Assembly: GCA_022560025.1 (NCBI GenBank) | Contig: JAFISE010000001.1 | Coordinates: 434,001 to 498,000, forward strand | Direction of reading: 5' to 3' | DNA: 64,000 nucleotides | Origin: Stagonosporopsis chrysanthemi | Taxonomy: Eukaryota > Ascomycota > Dothideomycetes > Pleosporales > Didymellaceae | Shown here: one piece after another, positions 20,990 to 31,770 of the stretch | How the letters are laid out: every line of letters begins with the position of its first letter | Numbering within the stretch: the first letter of the stretch is position 1 | Program-made: the position numbers and the translations under genes | Notes under the pieces: generated by a model | Seen by the model: only the letters and a program-made list of their open reading frames with translations | The model's database searches: none | Told to the model about the DNA's origin: nothing

Positions 20990-22390
20990 CTAGTTCTCTT
21001 TACATGATTTGTGGTTCGTAGGGAATATCTCCCTTTCAGATGATCCATCTTCAATCTCATAAGGATCATGGGTCCCTCGATGTTGCAATTCCCAGCCGCT
21101 GTGACGACGTGTTGTTGACGGCTGTGTTGCCTCGGTGTCGCCGATCAAAGTGGGTGCTACGTGTTTCAGAAACAGCCGCATAGTTGGGAGCGTGCCAGTG
21201 ATGACAATCATACTGGCTTCAATCAGACTGAGAAGCATAGTTAGTGGGAATTCCTCAAGCGACCGAACGCAAGGAGAGGAGGCGACAATAGTCAAGTTTA
21301 TCGGATGAGGACTTACATCCATAGGCTGGGATAGACAGTGTCCCACGATGAGTCTTTTGTCGTCAACATTCGAGGTAACAAAGCCATACGCACAGCGCTG
21401 GTGATGCATGTACTGGGTCACTGTCAGCTTAAGAATTTGATAGAACAATGTAAATCGTACATGAACCCTACACTGAAAAGTAGCACCAACATCACTTTTC
21501 GCGATCTTGACATCTGCAATCCCAAGACCATAGGAATGGGCAGGATTATCACCATAAGGTCGGTGATGATGTTGAGTGCTGCAGTAGCAATGTACAGAGC
21601 CCCTTTGTTCAGACATTGGCCTTCTATCACTGTGACGTCGATGTTTTTTGCGAAAGGTTTGCAAGCTGCGAGCAGCGATACGACAATGCCGAGGCAGGAT
21701 CCGATGACAACGAACATGGTGAAGAATACACCAGTTCGAAATCCTGTGGCAGGGTTTATGTTCAGATACAAGCAGAGAAACGATAGCTTGGCGAAGGCGA
21801 GAGCGGGCGAAAAGAGGACTGTGGTAGTCAATGTGATCTGTTTTGTGGCATTCAGTGAACAGCACAATCACACTTGAAGTTGGAAAGTCTTACCTTAGCA
21901 ATGGTATTGAGCTGGTGTCCGGTGAGCTCCCAGGCATGTATCCCGATTAGACCAGCAGGTGCACGATCTAGATACTCATTGTCAGGGTGTTGTTTTGGAA
22001 GTACCGTGACTGAGAAGAGATCCACTTACAGACAATGAGTGATTGTACAGGCATGGAGAAGATCTGCAGCAAGCCTTCAGCTACGGTCATTGATGATTGG
22101 GGTGTATAAAGTCCCATTAGAAACTTACCCACGCAAGTAAAAGGCACCCTCGAGCAAACATGTTAGCTAACCTCATGCAAGAAACTCAACTGAGACTCAC
22201 AATCATCAGAAGCCATTTTCTTGACCAACACGACCTTTGTGTACGCGCGAATCAACAGTAAAGTCGTCGCAATGACCATTCCTATGATTCCAACCCAGGT
22301 GATGACAGCCTCACCGCGCCGCTGCGGATTTTCAAGATCCACGACATAACCCACTGGTGCAGGCACGATGGGTAAGTTGAGGTCTACCAT
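20990..22390 (-). CDS. Fungal rhodopsin-type seven-helix membrane protein
   Basis: Seven exons (22390-22201, 22148-22129, 22063-22030, 21967-21894, 21837-21461, 21412-21317, 21227-20990) give 342 residues. The joined product has hydrophobic helices from the N-terminus (GIIGMVIATTLLLIRAYTK) to about residue 285. It carries the family's DDW after helix 1, LFSPALAFAKLSFLCLY, ITDLMVIILPIPMV and WDTVYPSLW. The ~60-residue C-terminal tail is polar. These features match the fungal 'rhodopsin domain' integral membrane family often grouped with PTH11-like receptors. No CFEM domain or signal peptide is seen and no ligand can be inferred. Exons 2 and 3 are only 20 and 34 nt, and their joins are the least certain part. 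Confidence 0.82.
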
Positions 22391-23559
22391 CTTCGTGTGA
22401 GTGTGTTTGTACTGAAAGAAACTCTATGAAGCCAAAGATGTTTTGAAAAGCTCGCCGTCTTTCGTCACCAATGCGGAGATCACATCAATTTGAGGTCGGT
22501 CAACATGGGACATTTAAGCCAGGGCGCTGGGTGGGAGAGCCCCAGGGACCTGGTAACTCCCGAGGGACTGCAGGTTGGACGCCCCAAGATATCTCTGTGC
22601 CGCCCTGCTGGAATGGTAAGGCGTTGCTGGGCGGCACTGAAGCATGCATGCACAGTACATCACCCTCCTCAGCCTTCATATATTTCAAAGGTGGCAAATA
22701 CTGTCTATAGAGGGCCGATATCAATGTTAATCATACCTCATGCAACGCTTCGCTCAAGTTGATATACAACAATACCTACATGTCGAGGCTAAGTCAGAGG
22801 CTCAGGTGGCAGGAGCGGCTAGGTAAATTTCGATCGTCAATCCTGCCCACCGTCTCAAAAGACCTTCCATCGGTTGTTAGGGAATTTAAAATACGGCTTG
22901 CGAGTTGAATGTACAGCAGGATCGTAAAAGCGGACATAATGTTGGCTAGCGCAACGCTGTGAAGTAGGGCAAGGTCAGCACGCGAAGGAAGCGAATCGGA
23001 CCGAATTACTGAGCAGGAGCCATCGTTGCCGTTACCGCATACACGCCCATTGGCCTTCGAAATAAGCCAACTTGTCCATTTTGATAAGATGGTTAGAGTG
23101 ACCATGCTGTCTGATCTGGGCACATGCTTTGGTTCGCCACGGGCCTTACCGTTGACGGAAGCTCGGTAGCCCAGCCCAAATGGAAATAGCTTGTTCTTAC
23201 ATGGTCGTGTTCTCCGACACCTTCGACTGCATTCCCCACTCTTTGAGATAAAAACGACGAAGATGTTCGCCGTCCCGTGTGCGGGACAGTTGTCTGACAC
23301 TCGGCCTTATGTCTGGATTGTTAGTGCAGGGGCGAGTTTTGCTCAGTCATGAACAAGCTAGGCATCACGCATGCGCAATCTCACTGACTCAATTAATGGA
23401 TTCCCTGCTCTTCCGTAGGCTATCTGGTCGCCATGCACCACTTGGATCATAATATTTAGAGCGGCACAGCCCAGTTGCTTTCTGACTTTCTCCTTTGAGC
23501 ACGTCGGAGGTCAATTATTGCTCATCCAGGAAGCATTCCAGCCCGTCGTTCAGCCCGTC
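22391..23559. other. Divergent intergenic region
   Basis: This 1.17 kb stretch between the membrane protein gene and the FAD oxidoreductase gene has no convincing frame. An AT-rich ATAATATTTA near 23449 is a weak TATA candidate for the oxidoreductase. Confidence 0.4.
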
Positions 23560-25191
23560 ATGTTTCGTCTGAGCTTTGCCGTGCTCTCAGCAGCTCTTCT
23601 TAGCGTCTCATTTGCTCAAAATGAGTCCGAGATTGAGTCTACAATTCAATCGCTGTTCCCGAGTTACTGTGTGAGTCGCCATGTACCAACATTGTGTTGC
23701 TTTTCTCATTTTCCCCAGTGTACAGTCCTAACCTTCAGCTCTGTATCAAGGCAGGTAACCTATCCTGGGCAAAGCGCTTACGATGCGAGTATTGCATCGT
23801 ACTTCGACGGCAAAAGCAGGCTGGCGCCGAAATGTATCGTCCAACCAAAAACAGCGGAGGATGTCTCCACGATCGTCAAGGTCCTCACATCCGCAAGCTT
23901 GCTAAAGCCTTGCCAATTTGCTGTACGATCTGGTGGGCACACCCCTATTCCGGGGGCTAATAACGTAGATGGTGGCGTCACTATCGACTTGCTGAACATG
24001 AACGAGACCACCTATAACGCAAACACCAAGGTAGCGAGTATCTTGCCGGCTGCAAGATGGGGCTCGGTCTACGATACCCTCGAGCCGTTGGGACGTATGG
24101 TGGCCGGGGGTCGCGGCTCTACTGTCGGTGTTGGTGGCTTCCTGCTCGGCGGTGGCATCTCGCACTATGCTCCTCGTGTGGGTTTATCCTGCGACAACGT
24201 TCTGAATTTTGAGGTCGTTCTTGCTAACGGCCGCATCGTGAACGCCAACAAATCCACAAATGCTGATCTCTTCACTGCCCTCAAGGGCGGTAACAGCAAC
24301 TTCGGTATTGTGACACGTTACGACATGGAAACGTTTGAAAAGGAAGACCTTTGGGGAGGCATTGTCTCCTGGCCCGCATCTACCGTCGATCAGCACTTCA
24401 AGTCATTTGTCAAATTTGGCCTGAATCCAAACAGGGACCCAAATGCTGCTCTGATAGTCTTCCAGGGTTACTCGACAGCAAATCCCACCAATGTCGTGCG
24501 GGCTGCTTTCGATTACACAAAGCCAGTGGCTCGCCCCGATGCTTACAAAGAGTTCTTCGCTGTCAATAACACCCTCACCGACACGACCAAGATACAGCCA
24601 ATGAGTGCCATTGCTGCCGAATTTGGAAGCGACACAACGAAGAGGTGGGCTCATCTGACCTTATTAACACGATGCCTTCATTGACCTAACATGCCCAGGG
24701 TCCAATTCCGTACTCTCTCCTTCAAGCTTGATCTCGCTACACTTCAAGAGACAGCTCGTCTCTACAAAACCATGCTCGTAGAACTACAAGCAAAGGCGTC
24801 CGGTCAGTGGCGCGTGTCCTGCCTGAGTCAAGTATGGGCGACTAGCTACACGTCCAACAGTGCCGCCAGAGGTGGTAATGTGCTCGGTATGGAGCGCTAC
24901 ACTGAGAACTTTGTCATGTATCAGTCGTATCTCTCTTGGTCCGAGGCCAAAGACGATGAGCTCTTCATTGGCCTCGGTAAGCAGCTGACGGATGGTATCC
25001 AGAAGTTTGCTGTCGATAAAGGCACTGCAGTGGAGTATCTGTACCTCAACTATGCCGACAAGGACCAGAGCCCACTAGCTGCGTATGGGACTGACAAGGT
25101 GGCGTTTATGAAGAAGGTTGCGAAGAAATATGATCCTCTTGGTGTCTACCAGAGGCTGTTGCCTGGTGGCTTCAAGATCTCACAGGTCTAA
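23560..25191 (+). CDS. Secreted FAD-linked oxidoreductase (BBE-like)
   Basis: Berberine-bridge-type enzymes oxidise alcohols, sugars or secondary metabolites using covalent FAD. Exons 23560-23670, 23719-24644 and 24699-25191 (introns 48 and 54 nt) give 509 residues. A signal peptide is evident at residues 1-19 (MFRLSFAVLSAALLSVSFA). The PP-loop histidine that binds FAD lies in RSGGHTPIPG at about residue 110. The second attachment Cys of bicovalent members seems replaced, since GRGSTVGVGG has Ser there, suggesting a single covalent link. The C-terminal BBE segment ends YDPLGVYQRLLPGGFKI, with Arg in place of the usual Phe/Ala-type residue. The first intron is a multiple of three and contains no stop, so an unspliced read would go unnoticed. 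Confidence 0.9.
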
Positions 25192-27955
25192 CAGTAGATT
25201 TTCAGCACCATTGTACACTATCCGTATAGAAGGCCTGCCAAGTAAAGCATCATACAAAGCTGTCAAAAAAGTGTCAAGATGCATAATCTGTTCGCTGTCA
25301 TCACGTGTTTGCACAAGAACGGACAGTGGCTGCTAACTTCGCAGTCATCACGGCGTATAGTACTTCGTTGAAAACAGCAACTGAAATGACTTGTATGAGA
25401 GCATGCCAAAATCATACACAAAGATCCTAGATCTCTGATTTAAGAATATAGTATTCCAACCTATACTGGCAGGGAACAATAGGCACTTTGTGACGGGATT
25501 TGCGCTCCAAACGCAAGTCCAGACACCTGACCTTAATTTATGATAATTTTCAATGCTGCCGACATAGAAAATCCATCCCATTATGGCTAAGAACAAAAAG
25601 TACTTTGGACGATCATTCGCTGCATGAAGAGTTTCGGGGATAGCTAGTAGTGCAACAAGACATATCTTCTGAACGAGGCAGACCATGCAGTCAGTCGCGA
25701 AGGTATTTTTTAAGCTGGTAATTGTATAGAATGGCTGCAAGAAGGGACATCAATGAAGCTCGCCCATAGACTGAGACTATTTTGTTTTGTAGATTTCATT
25801 CGAAATGTGGTAGAGGGACGGAACGCCTGTCGTACATCGGTCCTCATTCATACGCAAACTAGAGATTTTGTGTCAGGCGAACCCATAGGGTGGTAGAGTG
25901 TCCATTTGAGCAGATTCAAGACAGACAGAATATTCATTGAGAGCTTATGATTCTTTGGAAGCGGAAACGCAGACATGTAACTTGCCGGCAAAGACTTTTG
26001 AGAAAGGGAGAGCTTTTGTGGTGTTGAAGAGGCCATCAGTTACCCTCAAATATCTCAGTTGGAGGATATAGATCCTCGAAGAGGGCCATGGAGATTTGAA
26101 TGCAATCATCGTTGACCAAATTGTGAAAAGAAAAGTATTGAAGAAGAAGACATAAGACAGCCGCCAAATCTTTTTAGGAAAGCCGAAAAGAGCCTCCATA
26201 AAAAGTGTAGAGACAAAGGCAACATTCTTGCCATAGATATCCGTGGTTCGTACTTTTGCTCAAGCAAGTGAAAAAGGCAAGTAAATCTGCTTAAGCATGC
26301 AATCAAAGCAGAGTTCGAAGAAGAAGAAGACATGGCACGTTTTCATTTGTGTTTCAGGTCCGATGACGAACATGGTCGCAGACGCAGCCTGATTTCTTTG
26401 AAGGAGCTGAAAATTTGGTGTGGACAGGATTGAGGCCGAAAGCGGCATTGAGGGGAAGTTTTGTTGGCCTGAGTACCCGGACAGAGGATGTGGTCATGTA
26501 TTTAGATGACGTAGGCGAAAAACATGGAATGCATAAAGTCTGGTCTTTGAATAGAGGATAGAAGCCATTCTTAGCCGTACTGCTTTTTTTTTGAGGGGGA
26601 TAAAGACACCATGTCGAGTTTGTGTAGTCATTTCAGAAGTGTCTCGATGAAAGTAGCCAGCTATTTGGCAATCAGTATCTCCGGCCATACCTTCATATTT
26701 TTTGAGTATTAATGGATTTATGACAGCACGCCTCTCATGGGTTGAGAAACATATCGTTACTGGAAAGAAATAAGGAAAATGAACTTGCTTCCCAGAACTG
26801 GCAATGGGACGGCAAGCAGAAGAGGCAGGACTAGTAAATCACCCTTTTGCTCAAGGAATTTTGTATGGTACAAATAAAGGAGTTGAGAACCTCATGGCGG
26901 ATACAAATCCTGCCCTCAGTTATTGAATTAATGAGGGCGAGAAGGCGCAGAGCTTACGGCTGCTTGTGCATTAGGCTTTGATCAAACTGGAGAACAGAAT
27001 AAGCCTGTTGCTGGTGTAAAATACTTTTTTGAGCAGTGACAGGCTACAGTAGCACGAAAGAGACACAGACATATCCCATTCGTTTTCTTATCTTGGAAAA
27101 GCAACAATCAGGCTTTCAACCATGGCTTGCGGCAACTTGAATTTTAAGAACAACCCCGATCCTCAATTCGAAATAGAGCCGACCAACAATCGACATCGAG
27201 ACCAGAACATCTCGACTTGCGTATTTGCCCAGGACTCTCGAGGCCTGACACAACCTATATCACGGTACCACTCATGAGCCAATCGTCTCGACAAGAGGAA
27301 TCGAGAGGCAGAACAGCCATGCATACGAGCTAGAGCTCATCTCGGAGAGCAAGAAACACAACAACAGCCTTGAGATTTCCGTGCTATAGTGGAGGCAGGA
27401 AAAGAAGAAAAAAGAGAGGGAGCACTTTTGACCAGGCGACAGACAGGAGAGCGCACAGGTTGCTCTCGATGAGCGTTTTGGCTCGTAGACGGAGCAGCGC
27501 ACATGGTGTTGAGCTGGGAAAGTTTTGGAACACCAGAACGAAAAGACATTTTCCTGTTTGTTAGTGGCTAATTCAAAGCAGAGAAAGTGGAGGGCAGACA
27601 GACATGTCGCGAAGAATATCAACGTTCGGATTTCCGGTCAGAAAAGAAAATCACCAGTCCAGTTGCGTGTTTTGGGTCAGAAAAGACAAGACATGCAGGG
27701 TCGATGTGGAAATTTTGGAAGACTGCAGCAGATTTGTGATGCAGGAAGGAATGTTCGTAGAGTTGAGTCGGGAAGCTTTATATACCTACGCACTGGACGC
27801 ATCGCAGTCACGAGGTAGTAACGAAAAGGGAAAGAGAAGAAGAGCACTTGAGCGTACTTCATAACCGTGAATTCACAGGACCAATACCAAATGCTAGCGC
27901 TAAACACATACGAACAAGCAACAAAAACGCCCCATATTCAACAGCTTTCGTAAAC
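25192..27955. other. Gene-free, relatively AT-rich stretch
   Basis: This is the longest stretch without a supported gene (2.76 kb). It is visibly more AT-rich than its flanks, with poly-A/T runs (around 26584) and GAAGAAGAAGACAT-like purine runs near 26140 and 26318. Frames are short, often lack a good ATG and match no family. I found no terminal inverted repeats, long terminal repeats or transposase remnants by eye. It could be a relic, a regulatory stretch or a non-coding transcript. Confidence 0.5.
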
Positions 27956-30736
27956 TTACAATCTCGACTCGCTGACACCCACAGCGCCCTCCCACCTCTC
28001 AGGCCATACCAGGCCCAGCGCCTCCCAGATGTGGCTCACGAAGTCAATCTTGAGACCCTCTTTGACCTCCTCAGGCAGATCGCGTGCATCTTTCCTATTT
28101 CCCTCAGGCAGAAGCACGCGCTCGACGCCTGCGCGCATAGCACCGATGAGTTTCTCCTTGATACCGCCAACGGGCAATACGCGGCCGCGCAAACTGACCT
28201 CACCCGTCATAGCAAGCGTAGGGGGGACGGGTTTCCCGCTGAACAAGCTAATGAGAGCGATGGTGTGAGCGAGGCCAGCGCTGGGACCGTCTTTGGGAAT
28301 CGCACCGGAGGGGCAGTGCACGTGAATGCTGCGGTTCTTCATGATGTCGATGCCGGCGTCGGCGAGGCCGAGGTCGAAGGCATGTGCTTTGACCCAGGTC
28401 AGCGCTACTTCGACGCTTTCCTTCAGTACGTCGCCTAGCTTGCCGGTCAATTGGACGCGTCCCGTGCCGGGCATGTCGGCGATCTCAATAAAGAGTATTG
28501 AGCCCTGTCCGCCCGAAGAGTAGGCGACAAGACCAGTAATGACGCCTGGACGGGAGTGTTGTTCTGTAAGTTCCTCAGCGAACTTCTCGATGCCCAGGGT
28601 TGCGTCTATGTCCGAGAGGGTCACGATGGGGGAGTAGGTGGCCAGCGTGTCAGTGTCGGCACAAGTTGCGTACTCGACGGCTTTGCTGCGGCAAACGGAG
28701 CCGATTTCACGTTCCAGATTCCGCACGCCGGATTCGCGTGTGTAGGCTGTGATGATTTTGTCCAAGACGTCGGTCGGGATCTCGAGGTCATTCTGACGCA
28801 GACCATTGGTGATGATCTGCTTGGGAATAAGGTGGCGCGCGGCGATGTGGCGCTTCTCGAGCGTTGTGTAGCCGGAAAGCTGGATAGTCTCCATACGATC
28901 GAGAAGTGGTGCTGGGATGGTATCGAGGGAGTTTGCAGTGGCGATGAAGAGGACCTTGGAGAGGTCAATAGGGATATTGACGTAGTGGTCTGTGAAGGTG
29001 TGGTTCTGCTCTGGGTCGAGGACTTCAAGCATGGCGGCACTAGGGTCACCGTTGTGGTTTGCACCTGACAGCTTGTCGATCTCATCGAGGAGGAAAACTG
29101 GGTTTGCAACGCCCACCTTCTTTAGCCCACCAACGATAAGACCAGGCATAGCTGCGACATACGTCCTGCGGTGACCACGGATCTCTGCCTCATCGCGAAC
29201 ACCGCCCAGCGAGATGCGGTGGAACTTGCGGCCAAGCGCAGTTGCAACTGACTTGGCCAACGAAGTCTTTCCAACACCTGGAGGACCCACAAGCAGAAGA
29301 ATGGGTGACTTGTCAACCATGCGCTTCTTCTCGAGCAGCTGCTTTTCCTCGTCAGACTGCTCCTTGGAAGGCTGTAGCTGTGCATCGTCGGTATGTTCAT
29401 GCTGTTCGCCATCGGCTGTAGGACCCTCGGTCAGGGCGCGAATCTGGTCGTCGATGCTGCGGTTGGCCTGCTCCTTCAGCTTGAGCACAGCCAGGTACTC
29501 TAGCAACCTCTTCTTGATCTTGTCCAGACCGTAGTGGTCATCGTCAAGCTGCTTCCGCGCCTTGACAAGCGTGCCTGCGTCGAGCTGATCGACAGTCATC
29601 TTCGTCCATGGGATTTCGGCAAGGTTGTCGAGGTAGTTCCTGATGACCGTGTATTCAGCCTGTGCCGGGTTCATCTTCTGCAGACGCTGCAGCTCGCGCT
29701 GTGCCACTTTATCCGCCTCGGGTGATAGCTGAGCATCCTGCAACCGCTTCTTAAGCTCGTCAATTTCATTCGTCTCCTCCTCGCCCTGTTGTTGGCCACC
29801 GCCAGGGAAGCCTCCCGGAAAGCCTGGTGGCACACCGTCGCCCATCTTGCTACGCTTGATCAGGGCCTGCTGTTGTATCCGTCGCAGCTGATCAACGTCG
29901 AAGTTGCTGGTAGGGTTCTGCTGTGTGGTGACGATAACACGCGTGCTGCTCTGAATGCTGGTGATTTGGCGCTGCAAGATCTCGATGACGCGATCGACGC
30001 GATCCCTGATATCGACCGCGGCTAGCACGCGCAGCTTCTCCTCGTGTGTACAATCGACGATGTTGGCCATGAAGTCGGCCAGCGAGCCAGCCTCAGACAG
30101 GTCCTTGCGCGCAATATACAGCTCGAGCCTGCGTGCGACGATGGGCGACAGTGTGACGGCGGGCATACGCGGCAGGATGGCAGAGAGGCGCACGAGGGCC
30201 AGCAGCTCTCGAGATAGCTGCTTGAGGCGATTGAACCTTTCATCAAGCTCCTCGTCAGCGACGTTGATGTACTCGTCGACGGCGGCGAGATCGCCCTCGA
30301 AGTATGGCCGCTCCTGCACGATATCCACTATGCGCACACGCTCCAGACCCTCGACGACGAGGCTCAGGTCGCCCTGTCGCCTGCCCTGAACGCCGGTGAC
30401 TTTGGCAATGCACCCATAGCCAAAGACGTCCTCCTTTGTCGCCTGAACCGGGTCGCTCTCGTAAACCGTCTTTTCGCCGCGCTCGGAGCCCTCAATCAGC
30501 AGCCGTCCGTCGATGGGGCTGATGGAGTTTGAATTGAGCGGCACACATGCGACTGTGATGGAGGCATCGGGCTTCGCGGTCGGGCTGATACTGTAGATCT
30601 TGGCGAGGATGGCGGCGACGTCGGAGCGATTGGTGATGGGGATCTTGACAGTCGTGCCGGGAAGGACGGCGAGTGGTGGCGCGAGAGGGATGAGCGGCAG
30701 CACCTTGGTGCTCGTCTTGCTCGAACTCTTGCCCAT
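27956..30736 (-). CDS. pln: Peroxisomal Lon protease
   Basis: This ATP-dependent serine protease and chaperone removes oxidised or misfolded proteins in the peroxisome matrix. It is one exon of 926 residues. The substrate-binding Lon N domain covers about 10-270, followed by a Gln/Gly-rich linker near 320-340. Walker A (GPPGVGKT) is near 483, with LLDEIDKL downstream. The proteolytic domain has Ser in DGPSAGL near 817 and Lys in KEKLIGAM near 860. The protein ends in SRL, a type 1 peroxisomal targeting signal, and the N-terminus is not a mitochondrial presequence. Both points separate it from mitochondrial Pim1. The ATG at 30736 is the first in frame. Confidence 0.96.
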   Translation of the reverse strand: MGKSSSKTSTKVLPLIPLAPPLAVLPGTTVKIPITNRSDVAAILAKIYSISPTAKPDASITVACVPLNSNSISPIDGRLLIEGSERGEKTVYESDPVQATKEDVFGYGCIAKVTGVQGRRQGDLSLVVEGLERVRIVDIVQERPYFEGDLAAVDEYINVADEELDERFNRLKQLSRELLALVRLSAILPRMPAVTLSPIVARRLELYIARKDLSEAGSLADFMANIVDCTHEEKLRVLAAVDIRDRVDRVIEILQRQITSIQSSTRVIVTTQQNPTSNFDVDQLRRIQQQALIKRSKMGDGVPPGFPGGFPGGGQQQGEEETNEIDELKKRLQDAQLSPEADKVAQRELQRLQKMNPAQAEYTVIRNYLDNLAEIPWTKMTVDQLDAGTLVKARKQLDDDHYGLDKIKKRLLEYLAVLKLKEQANRSIDDQIRALTEGPTADGEQHEHTDDAQLQPSKEQSDEEKQLLEKKRMVDKSPILLLVGPPGVGKTSLAKSVATALGRKFHRISLGGVRDEAEIRGHRRTYVAAMPGLIVGGLKKVGVANPVFLLDEIDKLSGANHNGDPSAAMLEVLDPEQNHTFTDHYVNIPIDLSKVLFIATANSLDTIPAPLLDRMETIQLSGYTTLEKRHIAARHLIPKQIITNGLRQNDLEIPTDVLDKIITAYTRESGVRNLEREIGSVCRSKAVEYATCADTDTLATYSPIVTLSDIDATLGIEKFAEELTEQHSRPGVITGLVAYSSGGQGSILFIEIADMPGTGRVQLTGKLGDVLKESVEVALTWVKAHAFDLGLADAGIDIMKNRSIHVHCPSGAIPKDGPSAGLAHTIALISLFSGKPVPPTLAMTGEVSLRGRVLPVGGIKEKLIGAMRAGVERVLLPEGNRKDARDLPEEVKEGLKIDFVSHIWEALGLVWPERWEGAVGVSESRL

Positions 30737-31770
30737 TGTGTACTGTTCTGGGAGAGCTTAGGAAACACGCGTGGCTGTGTGGTCGTCTGGTCGTGCAGTC
30801 GTGGTGATGGGGAGCACGTCACTGGTGCGGCTCCGCCCTGCGTCAGGCAATCGCGAAGGTGATGACCGTGGTAGTACAAAGGTAAGATTTGGGCAGCACG
30901 GATGCTGTATGTACATAGAGTGAAGAGATTGAATTGACTACGAGTGCAAAGGCGAAGATGTCTATCACCAGCCGAGAGGAGTTGGCTTGGTTCCAGAAGA
31001 TGCTCTGGTCGTTCAGGTGCATCGCTAGGCCAGGCCGAGGTAATGACTGCCGATCGGACACTAACCGCTCACGACTCCGTGACTCTTTGACTCTCCATCA
31101 GATAAGATAGGCTCCACGTTTGATCACATGCAGGGGTCTCCTCACCACCTTGAGCCTCTCACGAGATAGGCACGAGAGGGGGCCAGTGGGTCTGGACCAG
31201 CGCTCAACGCCCCGGGCGCCGCGTATGCGGCATAAGTCTTGGATGCCGTAGATACGCCGATGTTGGGGTTCAGCGGACATCCGCGACGTCCTGATGGCAA
31301 AGGCCCTGATGGACCTGAGTAGTGAGAGCGTCTCGAATAACAGCGGCTTCGACCTTGGCCCTCACTTTCATGGGTTGGTGCTGCCACACATATGTTGCTC
31401 TCAAAGTTACACCAGAACTTGACGCTTCCCTGCCGTGTAGAGCAGCAGCAGCAAATCATGACTAAAGATGGCAATGGCAAGCGGGGTCACAACCGCCTCC
31501 GCAGATCACAGCCGCCTGCACGTTGAGTAATTGTCTTGCATTCATTTCGATCGTGTAAACGTTCCGCCAACTCCGCGTGTACATCCGGTCCTTCTCTAAG
31601 CATTTCTAGTACAAGTAAAGAAGTATCGACAAGAAATCCACTTCTCCAGTCCGCTCAAGTTGTGAGGCGTAATAAAGGTCAAGTTTTGATGTGACTGACG
31701 ACCACATAGCCGCTAGTCTCTCGTCCTCAATCGTGCCTAAGTTCGTATTGTGTACGAGGTGAAAGGCACA
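30737..31770. other. Intergenic, no supported gene
   Basis: This 1.03 kb stretch contains the Lon promoter and the 3' flank of CHO2. A 112-codon minus frame at 31142-31480 has no family match and I do not call it. Confidence 0.45.

Noticed and set aside
16059..25191. Secondary-metabolite biosynthetic gene cluster
   Set aside because: A regulator and an FAD oxidase are suggestive, but there is no PKS, NRPS, terpene or DMATS core enzyme in the window.
25192..27955. Degenerate transposon
   Set aside because: I looked for inverted or direct terminal repeats and transposase or reverse transcriptase motifs and saw none; base composition alone is insufficient.
28556..29068. 170-codon frame antisense to Lon
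   Set aside because: It lies opposite the conserved ATPase region of Lon and matches no family.
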